A DNA stretch of 64,000 bases. It comes from Corylus avellana (lineage: Eukaryota > Streptophyta > Magnoliopsida > Fagales > Betulaceae). Location: assembly GCF_901000735.1 (NCBI RefSeq), contig NC_081547.1, positions 20,708,838-20,772,837 of the forward strand, given 5' to 3'. Each line of letters begins with the position of its first letter. Positions within the stretch are counted from its first letter, which is position 1. Shown here piece by piece: positions 46,201-58,900 of the stretch. The position numbers were made by a program, and so were the translations under genes. The notes beneath the pieces were generated by a model. It was not told where the DNA came from. It did not search any database and saw only the letters and a list, made by a program, of their open reading frames with translations.

Positions 46201-48026
46201 CTCTTTATCCATTTCTCTACTCGTGTGAAATGCCTTGTAATTTTTTTTTCCTTGTCTCTTTATCTTTAAGCTAATTCCCAAAAAGTCTTTCTACCTTTTT
46301 TTTTTTTTATTTTTTTTTTAATTTTTTTTTTTATAACTAATTAATTTTTATAGGCATTGTACTTCGCTAACCTACCTACTTCAAAGAGATTATGGGCTTA
46401 TTTGTTAACCCTTTTTACTTTTTCTCTTTCCAAAAAAAGTCAAAAAACTTTCTAAAAAAAAAAATCTCAAAATTCTGACTGCTTTATATCACGTCAAAAT
46501 ATTAAAAAAAAAAAAAAAATTGTTAGATTAATTTCTTTTACATATGTTGTTGCTTACTATCAAAGTAAATACCAGACCCAAGCCAACCACGACAATCTTA
46601 ACTTCTTAAGATAAATGATTTTAAGATATTTTCACTAATGGTCCAATACGTTCATACTTTTGGAGCAAGTGTTATGAACACAAAATATTCAATATAATCC
46701 TACTATTCATATCTCGTGTACATTTCTTTTCAAGAGAAATGTTAGGTATATATATATACATATTTTTTTATTTGACCATAATATATATATATTTTTAATT
46801 AAAAAAAAAAAAAGCATTTCTGGTTATTTTGTTTTTTATTTATTTTTTATTTTTTATTGCAACACCAAACCCCATTCATTTAACATGACCAAATGGGAAT
46901 TCATGTGGACTTTTTTTAGGTTAGAAAACGCACACGTAAGTCATGACTCTCTCTTCCCTCTTCACTCACCCCTAAACCGACGGCTGGCCACCGAAGACCA
47001 TGAATGCCAAGCACCGCTGACAACGAGCCACCCACATCTCCCGGGACGAGCTACCCACTGTCAAAATTCCCAAATTTCAAAACCCCAACCCACTATCAAA
47101 ATTGATCTTTCCTCTCTCCCACTGACAACGAAACGCACATGTTTTATCTCTCTCTCTGTCATATTTCTTATGTCAAAGTTACGTGATGTTGTGGAACAAC
47201 TCTTGGGGATATTAATGGTGTTTGTCAATGAAGTTTGGTTGATAGAGCACGCAGATGAATTAAGCTATCAAAGCGAATATGTTTTTGTTGAAATAATTAA
47301 TATCTAAATTAGTATTAAGAGGTGGTTGGAGGTTGATTATTTTAATTTTATTATTTGATCTTGAGGCATGTATAAATAGGAAATAATATGAATTGATTTC
47401 TCGAGTGGTTATTTTGCTTCTACGTTGCTTTGATAAGGTAATATTAATTTCTTTTTCTTTAATCATGTTGTAGAAAAAAATTAAAATTGAAAGTGAAATC
47501 ACACCGACAAAAGCGGTTTTTGAAATATCCTTACAATTCTCAATTTACTTTCACCAAAAATTTATTTGTTGTCTCTGCTGGAATAAGCAGTTTTGAGAAA
47601 GGTTCTATTGGTAAGAAACTTTTCATTATGATTATTTAAAAATTTAGAAATCTTATATTTTTAAGCTTTATTTGAGTTTTTATAATCATTTCCAACTTTT
47701 GGTTTCTTTAATTTTTTTAATTTAACTCATTTCTCTTTTTTTTTGAATAGAATTTTGGTATCTAGTTCTATTTATTTTTAATGATTATGTTCTAGCTGTA
47801 CTCCCGGTGCTAAATTTTCTCCTTGACTTACTTTGACAATCCCCCATTTTTTTTGCTTCCTACTTGAAACTTTTTTTTTTTCTTATCATTTATACATCCA
47901 CTATTTATTATTATTATTATTTTTCATTCCTATCATTTTTAAAAACAAACCCGTGCATTGCACGGGTTTCAAGCTTGTAATAATAATGTGAGTTTTTAGT
48001 AATTTTGATTCAATTTCAGTTAGGCC
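46201..48026. other. Repetitive-looking downstream DNA, copy 1; no gene supported
   Basis: Holds an open frame (46885-47307) whose reading is not conserved in the second copy (63016-63369), so it is not treated as a gene. Near 47951 the palindrome CCCGTGCATTGCACGGG is followed by TTTCAAGCTTGT, reminiscent of a Helitron 3' hairpin. The rest is AT-rich with T and A runs. It is the most diverged part of the duplicated block. Confidence 0.4.
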
Positions 48027-48643
48027 ATGTGTGTTGTTATCAAACTAAAGAATTTGAATAATTATTCTATTTTAACCTCTTCTATTCCCAGTAATACCTA
48101 TTTAGAGCTCGTTTGGTCCGCGGATTAAGTGTTCTATTAGGTAAATGAATAGCTATTACTAGGAATAGAGGAAAGTGGAATAAAATAGTTATTCTTATTC
48201 CTTAGTTTGGTAACAACATATGTATTAATTCTAATTGGAGTTGAAAAAAAAAAAAAAACTAGAATTGCAGGGGTGGCCACCCCATTAAAATTCTAGGTTT
48301 TCCCTTTTTTTTTTTTCTTTTTTTTTAATAAAAAAAAATTAAGGGTTAAAATAACCTTTTTGAAAAAAATTTGTTTTTTTGGAAAAAGCTGTCAATTCCT
48401 TTATGAATAATTATTGCTCTCATTTTTTTTAGAGGAATAGCTAATCCTGTGTCAATTCTTTTAGGAATAACTAGTGCTCACATTTTTTAGAGGAATAGTT
48501 ATTTCTGTGTGTAAGGGATTAATGATTCACACGGGAATAACTATTCCTAGGAATAAACCTTTACCAAACAAAGTAATGACTATTCCATAGGAATAGTTAT
48601 TTCATTCCAAGAATCTATTCCTTAAACCAAATAGGCTCTAAAA
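48027..48643. mobile_element. MITE-like inverted-repeat element upstream of the scaffold gap
   Basis: The outer termini TTTAGAGCTCGTTTGGTC (48101) and reverse complement TTTTAGAGCCTATTTGGTTT (ending 48643) form an inverted pair, with further matches inside (GGAATAGCTATT-type blocks). A second hairpin pairs about 48027-48100 with 48137-48224 (TGTTATCAAACTAAAGAAT with its complement). The core has GGGGTGGCCACCCC. No transposase. Superfamily unassigned because flanking duplications are unclear. Confidence 0.55.
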
Positions 48644-48684
48644 GTTTACCGGTATAGAATTACTATAAAATCATGTGGAGTATA

Positions 48685-48784
48685 NNNNNNNNNNNNNNNN
48701 NNNNNNNNNNNNNNNNNNNNNNNNNNNNNNNNNNNNNNNNNNNNNNNNNNNNNNNNNNNNNNNNNNNNNNNNNNNNNNNNNNNN
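48685..48784. other. Assembly gap, exactly 100 N
   Basis: Placeholder gap. Sequence right after it (48785) matches 32234 onward, so the whole EMC1 block restarts here. Confidence 1.
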
Positions 48785-49088
48785 AAATTAAGACCTATAT
48801 GCATGACATTCGAGCATATACACTTACTTATGGTCCGAACTTGCCGAGGGCCTAACTGGTCGTTGGGAGCAGGGTTGGTGGGCTGCGGGTCATCCGTGGC
48901 CTATGTCCCACCAGTCATGTCTTCCTGGGCCTCTATCTCACTATCCTGGGCACCTGCTTTGTATTTATTTATAATGTTTAGAATTCTATAAAGTTGTAGT
49001 TGTAGTTAAATATAATTGATATCGCACCAATATAGTTAGAAACTTTCAAAACTTTCAATCTATCAAAAAAACTTTTGGCTGTACCTGC
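48785..49088 (-). pseudogene. CACTA transposase fragment, copy 2 (cut by gap)
   Basis: Corresponds to 32234-32537: only the start-proximal exon and flank of the En/Spm transposase-like gene remain before the gap. Confidence 0.65.
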
Positions 49089-49511
49089 TGTAACATCCCT
49101 GCTCCAAGTAGTATGATATTGTTCGCTTTGGGCCAAGCCCGCACGGTTTTATTATTGGGTTTATCCCCAAAAGGCCTCATACCATTTATGGAGAATATAT
49201 TTCATATAAACACATCATCTTTTCCATGCCCAGGCAATGTGGGACATCACAATCACCCCCTCTTAGGATGCAGCGTCCTTACTGCCGACCCTCATGGGCT
49301 TGTGCACGCTCCTTCCATCTCAGGCTGGGCTATGGCTCTAATACCATATGTAACTTCCCTGCTCCAAGTGGTATGATGTTGTCCGCTTTGGGCCAAGCCC
49401 GCACAGTTTTATTATTGGGTATACCCCCAAAAGGCCTCATACCATTTAGGGAGAGTATATTTCATATAAACACATCATCTTTTCCATGCCTAGGCAATGT
49501 GAGACGTCACA
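49089..49511 (-). mobile_element. TRIM element, standard form (LTR-int-LTR), copy 2
   Basis: LTRs 49089-49251 and 49349-49511, 163 bp each, with a single ~97-bp internal domain and the Met-type primer-binding site TATGGTATTAGAGCC next to the upper LTR (minus strand). 423 bp in all. Copy 1 has an additional internal unit. Confidence 0.88.
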
Positions 49512-51452
49512 TCTAACCATTGATTTTTCTGGTCATGTATCATAACCTCTTGATAACTTTCTAGCTCTCCCCCATCAGAAAGTAACACATACTCATTAAC
49601 TGAATACTTTCTAGAAGGCTGTCGGTTTCTAGTAGATCTTCTCAACTGAATCTTAGTGGCTGGTTCTAAAGAAGCTTGCTCTTGGTGCTCTTCTGACTCT
49701 ACATTATCAATTGCAGGCTCACCATTTTCACCAACTGTATCAACCTGTTCTTCTTGTACATCTCTCATGTGTTCATCATGCATCACACAAGGAGGAATAA
49801 CTGGTTCCAAATCAACACGGTATTCACTGAGAGACTCTGCCTTTTTCTGATCCAAGTCTTCAATGGTTTGATCTTCAAAAAATATGACATCTCTGCTTCG
49901 TATGATTTTCTTATTAACCGGATCCCACAATCTGTAACCAAACTCCTTGTGCCTATAACCCATGAAGATACATTGCTTGACTTTGCTATTAAGCTTTGAC
50001 CTCTCATCTCTAGGAATATGGACGAATGCCCTGCAGCCAAACACTCTCAAGTGCTCAAAAGAAACATCTTTCCCTTTCGAAACCCTTTGAGGAATGTCAC
50101 CATCTAAAGGAATTGAAGGAGAAAGATTTATCAAGTCAACTGCTATCCTCATTACCTCACCCTAAAATTGTTTAGGCAATTTTGCATGAGAGAGCATACA
50201 CCTAATTCTCTCACAGATGGTTCTGTTCATTCTCTCTACTACGCCATTATGCTGCGGAGTCTTAGGTACAGTTTTTCTCAAGCCTGATCCCATGGCTTTT
50301 GCAATACTCTACAAATGGTCCTCTGTATTCACCACCATTGTCTACACGGACGCATTTTAACTGCCTTCCAGTTTCTTTTTCAACCTTCATATGAAAGACT
50401 TTGAACACACCCAATACCTGATCTTTTGTTTTCAAGGCAAACAACCATACCTTTCTAGAGTAGTCATCAATAAAAGTCACATAATAAAGTGCACCACCTA
50501 TAGTTTTAGTGTTCATATTGCAGAAATCAGTGTGAACTAAATTAAGAATATTAGACTTTCTTGATGAAGAGGATTTTTGAAATGAAACTCTTCTTTGTTT
50601 TCCAACAAGACAATGAATACAGGGTATTAGTGGCGTACCTTTATTATTAGGCAGGATTTGTTCCTTAGCGAGAATATGAAGTCCCTTCTCACTCATGTGA
50701 CCAAGCCTCTTGTGCCATTGCTCAGTGGAATTTTCATTCTCAACAACAATCGTATATCCCTTGACTAGTCTTCCAGCTGTCTTGTAGAGAGTGTTGGTCT
50801 TCTTTCCCCTGGGTAAGATAAGAGAACCCTTGCTCAGTTTCCACTGTCCACCTCCAAGGTAATTGTGGTAGCCTTTATCATCAAGTTTCCCAATAGAAAT
50901 CAAGTTGAAACGCATTTCAGGAACATGTCTGACATCCTTAAGCATCAATTTGCACCCAATTTTGGTTTCTAGCTCTATATCTCCCATGCCCACAACTTTA
51001 CACTTGACTTCATTTCCCATTCTAACCCAACCAAAATCGCCACTGGTGTAGGAAGAGAAGAAATCTCTATGTGTAGTAATATGAAAAGATACTGTTATAT
51101 CAACTACCCACGTAGATTCATCACATGCGAGATTAGCATAAGCTTCATCAAAAGCAAATACCACATCACCATCAGATGCAACTTCTGCAGTGTCTTTTTC
51201 TTCTTAACGTTCTTCGTCTTTTCTTTTCAACTGTTATCTTTTAAACTTTCTGCAATCTCTTCTTATATGCCCAGGCTTGCCATAGTGAAAATATTTTATG
51301 TCTATTTTTGAATATGACTTTCCTCTTGACTTGTCACGACTGTCATACTTATGAGGTTTTCTGCTTTTACTTCTCATCCGCCTTTTTATAACAAGTGCCT
51401 CTGAATGAGAAAAAATACCTTGCTCTTTTCTTCTTGCCTCTTCATTGAACAT
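49512..51452 (-). pseudogene. Truncated Ty1/copia retrotransposon, copy 2
   Basis: Same domains and the same lesions as 33089-35030: zinc-knuckle Cys-to-Tyr changes, damaged protease motif, frameshift near 50270 and stop before the integrase tail. The protease-integrase segment (50262-51164) reads identically. The lesions therefore existed before the two blocks separated. Confidence 0.9.
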
Positions 51453-51557
51453 ATTGGTTGAGGTTTTCTGCTTTTACGTATTTATATATTGGTTGAGGTA
51501 AACACCATAAACATAAATGTGCTATATATATATTTTTCTTTACACTTGATTTAAAAT

Positions 51558-51601
<44 letters not shown>

Positions 51602-51959
51602 TTAAAAATTGCCTATGTTTCCTCAAAAAAAAAAAAAAAAAAAAAGCCTATGATTTTCTTTGATAGTAAAAAGACCATTTTGCCCTTTCTGTTTGATATT
51701 GAAAGACTATTTTGTCCCTGACGTCAATTTACAATTTGTCCCTTTTGTCTTCTCTTTGTTATTATTCGGACCAGTTTAAGTGTTAAGGAAACAATGAATT
51801 TATTTGGATGAATTTGTCTTTTCAACATGGCTGAATAATGAGTTTTTCTTTGATGGTGCCAAGTTACCCTTTTGTCCCTGTTTACAATGGTCAGCTCAAA
51901 AATCATTTGGGTATTTTTGTCATTTTGACGGAATGCATACGACAGTAATCAGGCCATTT
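51453..51959. other. AT-rich spacer with TA microsatellite, copy 2
   Basis: TA repeat at about 51564-51598. No gene. Confidence 0.5.
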
Positions 51960-52114
51960 GGATTTTTTTTTTCTTCTCCTCCTCTCTTCTCTCAGTCTCG
52001 GCTATCTCTCTGCTGTCTCGCCTCTCTCCCTCTCTCCCTCTCTCTCATCTCTCTTCCTATCTCTCGTCCGACTCTTCTCTCATCTGCGCCGCCGCTCAAC
52101 CTCCGCCGATCCAG
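51960..52114 (+). promoter_or_regulatory. Possible 5' UTR leader exon (CT-rich), copy 2
   Basis: Counterpart of 35540-35675, with about 20 extra bases in the TCTCTC tract and the same GATCCAG/GTTTTT end. Confidence 0.3.
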
Positions 52115-52498
52115 GTTTTTTTCTCTCTCTCTAGACCGGTAATTTTTGTCTTTTCTCGTCCTCAAATTCTCGATTTCCTTCCCCTTTTCTCCTTAAATTA
52201 GTATTTTTTCCAGCTTTTCCTTAAATCATGATTTTTGTTCAACTTTTTCCTTAAATCCTGATCTTTGTTTCACGCCAAATTTCCCATTTTGACCTTATTT
52301 TACACTGTCATTTGTAAAATTATGGGCATTAATGTCCTTTTTCATTAATCTTAAAATAAGGAAAAAACCTTATATAGAGCCACGTTTGTGCTGCGGTTGT
52401 TCCCCTTTTCTCCTTAAATTAGTATGTTTTTTTTCTCCTTTTCTTTGTTTTGTTTATGTTTTTGTAATTTGTATAAGTATTTAGTAGAATGTTTTATT

Positions 52499-52519
52499 TT
52501 TTCAGTGTGATTTTATTTT
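52499..52519. other. Empty SINE target site
   Basis: Single copy of the 21-bp target that is duplicated around the SINE in copy 1. It shows the pre-insertion state. Confidence 0.88.
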
Positions 52520-52992
52520 CTTTTATATGCTTTGATGAGTATCATATCCATTCACTTTTGGAATGATATGCTATTGAATTATTAAGAATTTGAATGTATT
52601 TGTATAAGGATTCGTGTATTAATTTTATGTTGTAAATACTTTTTGCATATGCTATTGATTTTTTAGTGTTAAATATCACATACACTACATTCATTATTGT
52701 CAAATACAGGAACCAAGGCACGTGCCCTCCAACTAGTATGTATAAATGTATATATATATATATATTAAAATTATAATATTAACAATTAGTAGAATATAAC
52801 ACAGATCAAGCGCATTGGACGTGGCATGCCAACTAGTTTGAACTGAAAAAGGGTGGAACTCCCCTATTCGTGCAATTTGGGGCAAGTGCGTGAGAGGGCT
52901 AAGCCAGTTCCCCAATCCAGAACGACAGGCCGGCCCCCTTCACTTCCTTGTCAGATCTGTCTCTCTTTCTTCATCCGAGGGAGAGAGACGCG

Positions 52993-55900
52993 ATGGGCAT
53001 GCAAATGGCGATTAGGGTTTTTCTTCCTCTTCTATTACTCTTAGCATCAGCAGAGCACAGCTTTTCGCTTTACGAAGATCAAGTGGGCCTCATGGACTGG
53101 TAAATTCCCATCTCATATCGTCTTGTCATCGAATTTCTCACTTCACCTAAATTTACTACTTTGAGATTTTCTTTTTGTTTACTTTTTTAATCTGGAAAAC
53201 AGACGAGGCCTCAATTCCTTTTCGCTTAATGATTAAAAGTTCTCGAAGTCGTAGTCAAATTTTATTTGTTTTGGAAACTTCGGTTATTAAGCTATAGTTG
53301 ATGCTTTAGTCTCAATCTATTATAACATATCCGGTGCTTTCTTGATTATAAGCCTTTACTTCATTTTGATTGAAGAATGGGTTCCTTTTTTGTAGTTTTT
53401 AGTAATAATCGTGAATTACAGGCACCAGCAGTATATGGGGAAAGTGAAGCATGCAGTGTTCCACACTCAAAAGACCGGGAGAAAGCGTGTTGTGGTGTCT
53501 ACTGAAGAGAATGTTATCGCTTCGCTTGATCTCAGGCATGGAGAGATTTGTGAGTTGAACTTTTTGTATCGGAACTTGTGGTAAATTGGGTGTTTTTTTG
53601 GCTGTGATCATTACATAGAAACTTTTCATTATGACCTCCTTTACTCAGATTCTTCATATTCAAAGCAACTAAGCAAGAGCGCTTCAACCTTTTGTTTAGT
53701 TGTTTTGAGTAGATAATTATATGATATAGGGGCACTTTTTTTTTTCCTATTTTTTTTATTTTTTATTTTATGGACTTTGGTGGAAATTGTGGAATATTAA
53801 TTTATGGTTGGTTTTGTGCAGTTTGGAGGCATGTTCTTGGGACCAATGATTCAGTCGATGGAATTGATATTGCTCTTGGAAAATGTAATAATGCACATAT
53901 TTATGATTGATCCTATTTTTAGCTTTATAGATGAATGTCTGTTTCACTCATTTCCCTAAACTACATGATTTGGTAATGTCAAAGTAGAATTGTTACTTGG
54001 TCATCAATGAATTTTCCAATATAATGCTATGGGGCTTGATCTTTATGATTTTCAGCAAATTCGTGACCCATTTTTCATCGTTTAACTTGAATTATGTATA
54101 ATATTATCTCGCAATTTGTTTGTTGTGTTCACATGTATATTTTTTTTTCAAGAAACATGTTGTTTGAATCATAGGAGTGGTAATATTGGGAGCTCATATG
54201 CATTATTTTCTTCTCTCAGTTTCATGCATGCTTGTAATTTATTTTCTTGATTTTGTGTTACTTTGAAGGACCAACTGTTGCCATACATTGCTATAGCGTC
54301 ACTCTTTTTATTTTTTATTTTTTTTAATTTTTATTTAATAAAGAAAGAGAAAACGAATGAAGAATATTGGGGGTGGTTATATTTCTGTACTTTAGAGTGT
54401 TGTTACTTTTGTTATTACTTTCTAACCATTTTGCTTCCTTCATTTGGTGTTACTTATTGGATGTTTGATCACAACTTACACTGTCGAATGAATGCTTAAT
54501 TGCCACTTAACATTTTCAGATGTCATTACTCTTTCGTCAGAGGGAAGTGTTTTAAGAGCATGGAACCTTCCTGATGGAAAGATGGTTTGGGAGTCTTTTC
54601 TTCAGGGCTCAAAGCCTTCAAAATCATTATTGTCTGTGCTGGTTAGTGAATACAATCTTTGATACTCTGGAATTTGTCAACTGGGCATATATCTGTAGTG
54701 CTATGTATGAATTCTTGTACATTTACTAAATTTATTATCCATTGAATATCTTTCTCTAGTATTCATTTATAAGAGCACTAGCAGCAGTTTTCCTTAGATT
54801 TTCTTTAAACATAGGGAATCAAACTACTTTTTGTTTCCCTATTTAAATAAGTTCCACATTAGCTTCCTTTATCCTTTCCCTATATAATTTAAATATTCTT
54901 TAAATTAAATGTTGTGGGAAAGAGAGAGGAAAGACTAACCGTTTAAATAGTGTTTCAAATAAATGTTAGATGAAAGAGAGTATTTTTATATTAAAATAAT
55001 GTTAAAAGGAACCAAAAGTGGGGTAGCACTTTTACTTCCCTTGGCGTTCCTTAACCAAGGGTTTACCAAGGGAGTTTGTTTCAGGTGTTTTTAAGAGTTT
55101 CCCTACATTTAGAGAAGGGAATGGGATTTAGGGAAGTTGTTGCTAGTGCTCTAAATCTCTCTTCATAGACCAAAATGTTTGGACTTTTTGTTTTGTTACT
55201 TTTGCATCAAACTTTAATTTCAGTCTCTAGTCCTTACCCTGTCCTTAGTTTCATCATCAGCAACACCTTCATCATAATTTTCTTGATTACGAGAGTTCTA
55301 GTAGACAATGCCTTTGTACCTATTTTACAATGAACATACATTAATTAAGGTAGTATTGTGCAGATTAATTTGAAAGTCGACAAGGACAATGTGATTCTTG
55401 TTTTCAGTAAAGGGTGTCTTCATGCTCTTTCTAGCATTGATGGCGAAGTTCTCTGGGAGAAGGATTTTTCAGCTGAAAGGTTTAAACAATTGAATTTTGA
55501 TGTATCTAATGTTCTTTCTTTCCTAACATCATCATTTTATGATCTTAGATTGGCTACCTTTTTTGCAGCATAGAGGTTCAACAGATTATTCAGCCTTCTG
55601 GAAGTGATAGAATCTATGCTGTAGGTTTTGTTGGTTCATCCCAGTTTAATGCTTATGAAATTGATGCTAAGAATGGAGAATTGCTGAAGCACAAGAGTGC
55701 AGCCTTTCCTGATGGCTTTTATGGGGAAGTATTATTAGTTTCAAGTGACATGCTTGTGTCATTGGATGCCACTAGGTCAAGCTTAGTAACAATTAACTTT
55801 CAGAATGAAGAAATCAACTTTGGAAAGACATATATTTCAGATCTTGTTGAGGAGTCTTCCAGCAACGCAGTCATATTACCTTCAAAGCTCTCAGGAATAT

Positions 55901-58900
55901 TTGCTATAAAAGTCGATACATTTTCAGTATTTATAAGAGTGACAACTGAAGGCAAATTGGAGGTTGTGGACAAAATTAACAATGCAGCAGCTGTTAGTGA
56001 TGCTCTCTCATTTTCAGAGGGTCAACAAGCTTTTGCAATAGTTGAACACGTAGACGGTAAAATTCTCCTTACAGTGAAGCTCAATCATGATTGGAATGGT
56101 GATTTGCTCAAGGAGAGCATAGTCATGGACCATCAGAGGGGGCTAGTGCACATGGTTTTCATAAATACATATATTCGTACAGACAGGTCTCATGGGTTTA
56201 GGGCCTTGATTGTCATGGAAGATCATTCACTGTTGTTACTACAACAAGGTGCGATTGTCTGGTCTAGGGAGGAAAGCTTAGCCTCAATTGTAGATGTAAC
56301 AACATCAGAACTACCTGTGGAAAAGAAAGGTGTATCAGTAGCTAAAGTGGAGCAGAACCTCTTTGAGTGGCTTAATGTATGAATGTAAACACATAAAAGT
56401 CCTGTTTCATGATTGAATGCTCTACTATTCTACTTTTCTGGACTGAATGGATGCCTGGTTTTATTTACAAATATATTTTTCCCTTTCTTCCTCTTCACTA
56501 CTTTATTGCAGTTTTGCACCTAGGATTTGGAAAGAAAATGATATTTTTGCCTGAATGCCTCTACTTGACCTGTTCCCTTACTGACAATTTCTTTTTCATA
56601 TGATGTTTTCGTTATTGAAGGGACACATCTTGAAGCTTAAGGGGACATTAATGCTTGCAAGCCTTGAGGATATAGCAACTATACAAGGAATGAGATTAAA
56701 AAGTTTCGAGAAGAGCAAAATGACCCGAGACCACAATGGTTTCCGGAAGCTACTAATAGTTCTTACCAGAGCGGGAAAACTTTATGCCTTGCACACTGGA
56801 GATGGACGGGTTGTTTGGTCTCTCTTACTGTCCTCACTACGTAAATCAGGATCATGTGAAAATCCTACTGGACTTGGTGTTTATCAGTGGCAGGTACCTC
56901 ATCATCATGCCTTGGATGAGAATCCATCTATCCTTGTTGTGGGTCGATGTGGACCAAATTGGGATGCCCCAGGTGTTCTTTCTTTTGTTGATGCTTACAT
57001 AGGAAAGGAGCTTGACTCATTGGATCTCACTCATTCTGTTACACAAGTCATTCCACTGCCATTTACTGATTCAGTGGAACAGCATCTCCATCTTATTATA
57101 GATGCTGACCATCATGCACATTTATACCCAAGAACCTCTGAGGCTATTGGTATCTTCCAAAATGAGTTTTCAAATGTATACTGGTACTCAGTTGATGCTG
57201 ATAATGGCATTATAAAGGGGCATGACTTGAAGATTAATTGCATTGGTGTAGCGGATGAATACTGCTTCGACTCCAGGGACTTGTGGTCAATTGTATTTCC
57301 ATCTGAGTCGGAAAAGATAATAGAAACTGTTACAAGAAAATTGAATGAGGTAACTTATTTATTTATTTTTTTTCAATGATGTACTTTTTAATTGCTCTAG
57401 GTCTGTTTATCTTTTATGATTGTTATTCCTTCACCATTAATTTGTTAGTACCTACTTATCAAAAGAAAAATACAGAATACCTTTAATTGAGTGCATTACT
57501 GTCAGATTTTCTTATGAAAATAAAATTTTCCATACCATTTTTCTTTTCTTGTGAATAATTTTGTATCACCTAAATTCTTTGATGCATAGTGCCCTTTTAC
57601 TGTTGAACTTCTGCTTTGTCTTTTCAGAAACGTTATTTTTCATTGTGTCAAATTCCTGGATGCAATTGGAGTCCCATGAACGTATAAAATGCCTATTTAC
57701 ATTTTATGATTTTGGTTTCTTGTGCATATGGGGTCTCAATAGTAGGAAGCCTGACATGACTGGAAGTGATTGATAACCTTACATTTTTGGCATCAAATAA
57801 TTGTAACAATTGTATGTTAAATGTGTGGGGTTTTGTTGTCTAGCTTTTCTATGGGGATGGGGTATTATGGTGGCATTGATCTCTCACATTTTGTTGGCAG
57901 ATGGAATTTTAATTTTCTATGGGTTGTCCCAGATCACCTTTGTCTTTTGCGTTATTTGTGGGGTTCTCTTCTGAAGATGATCCTATTTGTCTACTCCTTG
58001 TATACTTTATGGCGCCTTTCGTTTTTAATAAGACTGGTTATTACTTATCAAAAAAAATATTTTGAAGTTGTCTCTAGCTTGAAGATTATTTTGGCTAAAT
58101 CAAAGTTGGTTCCTATTGGTAATGTCAATAATGTGGAAGGTTTGACTAGGATATTGGGTTGCAAGGTCTCCTCGTTGCCAATGAAGTGCCCAAGTTTTCC
58201 ATTGGATGCTTATTTTAAAGCTAAATCTATCTGGGATGGCATTATTGAGAAGATTGAGCATTGTTTAGCTAGCTGAAAGGGGTTGTATTTGTCTAAGGAG
58301 GGTAGGATTACCTTGATTAAGAGCACTTTGTCTAACTTGTCTACCTACTTCATGTCTCTGTGTTTCCTCTCGATTAGTGTTGCCAATTGAGTTGAGAAGT
58401 TACAACTGGATTTTTTGTGGGGAAGTATGGGTGATGAGGTTAAAATTTATTTGGTAAGCTGGTGTAAGTTGTGTTCTTTGATTTCTTAAGGGGGTTGGAG
58501 GGTTTGAAATTTGCTCATGTTCAACTGAGCTCTTATGGGTAAGTTGTCATGGCGTTACGTTTATGAGAGAGAGACTCTGTGGATATTGGAAGTGAACTTT
58601 AAATATGGGAATCAGTGGGGTGGGTGGTGCTCTAATTGAGTCATTGGGTCTTATGGGGTGGGTCTTTGGAAGTTCATTAGGAGAGTTTGGGAGGAGTTTT
58701 CTAGATTTACAAGATTTGAGGTGGGTGTCTGCTCCTTTTGGCATGATATGTGGTGTGGGGAGCAACCCCTTAAGGAAGTGTTTTTGGAGTTATTGAGCAT
58801 TGCTTGCTCAAGGGATGCTTATGTGCCCTATCATCTTCACTCCCTTAAGGGCTCTTCTTAGTGGAATGTTAATTTTTAAGAGCGACGCATGATTGGGAGT

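Noticed and set aside
46885..47307. 140-codon open frame downstream of EMC1 copy 1
   Set aside because: The counterpart at 63016-63369 shares the DNA but the reading frame is scrambled by indels and substitutions without protein-level conservation.
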